NCBI GenBank assembly: GCA_047973085.1
Contig: JBKEBI010000027.1
Span: 1 to 7,101 of the forward strand
DNA: 7,101 nucleotides
Origin: JBKEDG01 sp047973085
Lineage (GTDB): Bacteria; Bacillota_I; Bacilli_A; JBKEDG01
Reading direction: 5' to 3'
The translations under genes and the position numbers were made by a program. Positions 6,447 through 7,101 of the stretch are shown here, piece by piece; position 1 is the stretch's first letter, and every line of letters starts with the position of its first letter. The notes below the pieces were generated by a model, which was not told the origin of the DNA, made no database searches, and saw nothing but the letters and a program-made list of their open reading frames with translations.

Positions 6447-6474
6447 TACACCCCATTAACAATGAGGTGTATTT
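6444..6474. terminator. Intrinsic terminator between convergent genes, probably bidirectional
   Basis: AAATACACC (6444-6452) and GGTGTATTT (6466-6474) are exact reverse complements. After one C/A mismatch the helix continues through CATT and AATG to an AAC loop (6458-6460), giving about 13 pairs. Leftward, the stem is followed by a T-rich tract (TATTTTTATATT). Rightward, it ends in TTT followed by GCCTTTCTATTT, a weaker tail. It separates the pump gene (stop 6421-6423) from the convergent surface-protein gene (stop 6483-6481) and can serve both. Confidence 0.8.
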
Positions 6475-6480
6475 GCCTTT

Positions 6481-7101
6481 CTATTTATATTTTCTTTTAT
6501 TAATAGTAGAAATACTTGCTCCAACAATTACAGTTAGAATACCCAAGAACATATAGTTATTCATCCCTGTATCTGGTAAATTTGTTTTTCTATAATAAAA
6601 TGTATACTCTTTTGCTTCTGTATTTACTTCTCCTATCTCTTCATCTACTTTATATCCAGATATTTCTTTTGGATATACAACTTCCAACATATTATCTGTA
6701 ATCACTATCGTTTTTTCTGCTAATACTTTATTAGTTCCCTCTTCTAAATAATAAACGGTGAAAGTATTAATTGAACTAGTATTATAGTAATATGTAATTT
6801 CATTATCTGCATATGCTTCAAGCGTTATATCTTTATAAACACTATCTACATATGGATAATTTACTCTTCTTGTATCATCAATTGCTAGTGATTCTGTTGT
6901 GATTGTTGAACCTATACTCCCATTAAACTCTTCAACAACTAATATAGTTCCATCTATACTTTTATGTATCACTTTGTATTCAATGAGATTACTTTCCTCA
7001 CCATCATTCCACAAAGCAACTAAATCCATATCTGATTCTAATGGCTTGTCAAATTCGAATCTAGTTGGCATATTATTTGAATCATAATAATACCAACCTA
7101 A
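6481..7101 (-). CDS. LPXTG cell-wall anchored surface protein, C-terminal part (partial)
   Basis: The frame stays open to the right window edge, so the 5' end lies outside and an internal ATG at 7071 is not the true start; 206 residues are visible. Residues 1-31 (GWYYYDSNN...SDMDLVALW) match the end of a Listeria-Bacteroides repeat (InlB B-repeat, Flg_new-like). Two beta-rich MucBP-like modules follow: about 41-107 (from EYKVIHKSIDGT, ending ITYYYN) and 113-171 (from TFTVYYLEEGT, ending YTFYYRK). The sorting signal is LPDTG at 175-179 (bases 6579-6565), then a hydrophobic segment (about 183-200) and the basic tail NKRKYK, so sortase should link the protein to peptidoglycan. Such proteins are often adhesins, but the ligand is unknown. 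It is convergent to the pump gene, with no functional link evident. Family membership of the two modules is judged by pattern only. Confidence 0.88.
   Translation of the reverse strand, partial: LGWYYYDSNNMPTRFEFDKPLESDMDLVALWNDGEESNLIEYKVIHKSIDGTILVVEEFNGSIGSTITTESLAIDDTRRVNYPYVDSVYKDITLEAYADNEITYYYNTSSINTFTVYYLEEGTNKVLAEKTIVITDNMLEVVYPKEISGYKVDEEIGEVNTEAKEYTFYYRKTNLPDTGMNNYMFLGILTVIVGASISTINKRKYK

Noticed and set aside
6516..6701. Rightward open frame of 61 codons opposite the LPXTG gene
   Set aside because: Its Leu/Tyr-rich translation is the complement of the sorting signal and second MucBP-like module; it shows no gene-like features.
6899..7087. Rightward open frame of 62 codons opposite the LPXTG gene
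   Set aside because: It is antisense to the repeat and first MucBP-like module, which match known domain patterns.

Overview
The window is AT-rich DNA from a low-GC Gram-positive bacterium. The signs are strong AGGAGG-type ribosome binding sites, intrinsic terminators, an ArsR/SmtB-family metal sensor and an LPXTG cell-wall anchored surface protein. The protein set fits Bacillota (for example Erysipelotrichia/Turicibacter-like or clostridial groups), but the sequence alone does not fix the genus. The standard bacterial code works throughout, and all visible stops are TAA or TAG.

Left edge (1-230): possibly the last codons of a rightward gene, two intrinsic terminators in series, then a well-formed rightward sigma-A-type promoter (138-166) that has no obvious gene to serve and points at the 3' end of the ABC operon. 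Leftward operon (3879 to 231): two half-size ABC exporter subunits with a 1-nt gap, forming a BmrCD/LmrCD-like heterodimer. The distal gene (231-2150) carries the catalytically canonical nucleotide-binding domain. The proximal gene (2152-3879) carries the degenerate one (Asp for the Walker B Glu, Gln for the H-loop His).

Divergent rightward operon (4068 to 6423): a 97-residue ArsR/SmtB repressor with a complete alpha5 metal site (D80, H82, H93, H96), followed after 4 nt by a 685-residue P1B-type zinc/cadmium/lead-exporting ATPase. A near-consensus ArsR/CzrA-type operator (CATATGAAT-N4-ATTCATATG) sits at the predicted transcription start, and a third CATATG half-site lies 16 bp upstream. The likely circuit is that metal binds the sensor, the sensor leaves DNA, and the pump is made and lowers cytoplasmic metal. 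The two operons share a roughly 190-bp intergenic region, but nothing shows that the metal sensor controls the ABC genes.

Right end: a strong hairpin terminator, probably bidirectional, separates the pump gene from a convergent gene cut by the window edge. That gene encodes the C-terminus of a sortase-anchored surface protein: a Listeria-Bacteroides-type repeat end, two MucBP-like beta modules, LPDTG, a membrane segment and a basic tail.

I see no clearly new system. The points most worth checking are the 16-bp-phased operator array, the orphan promoter antisense to the ABC operon, and the acidic extracellular insertion in the larger ABC subunit.
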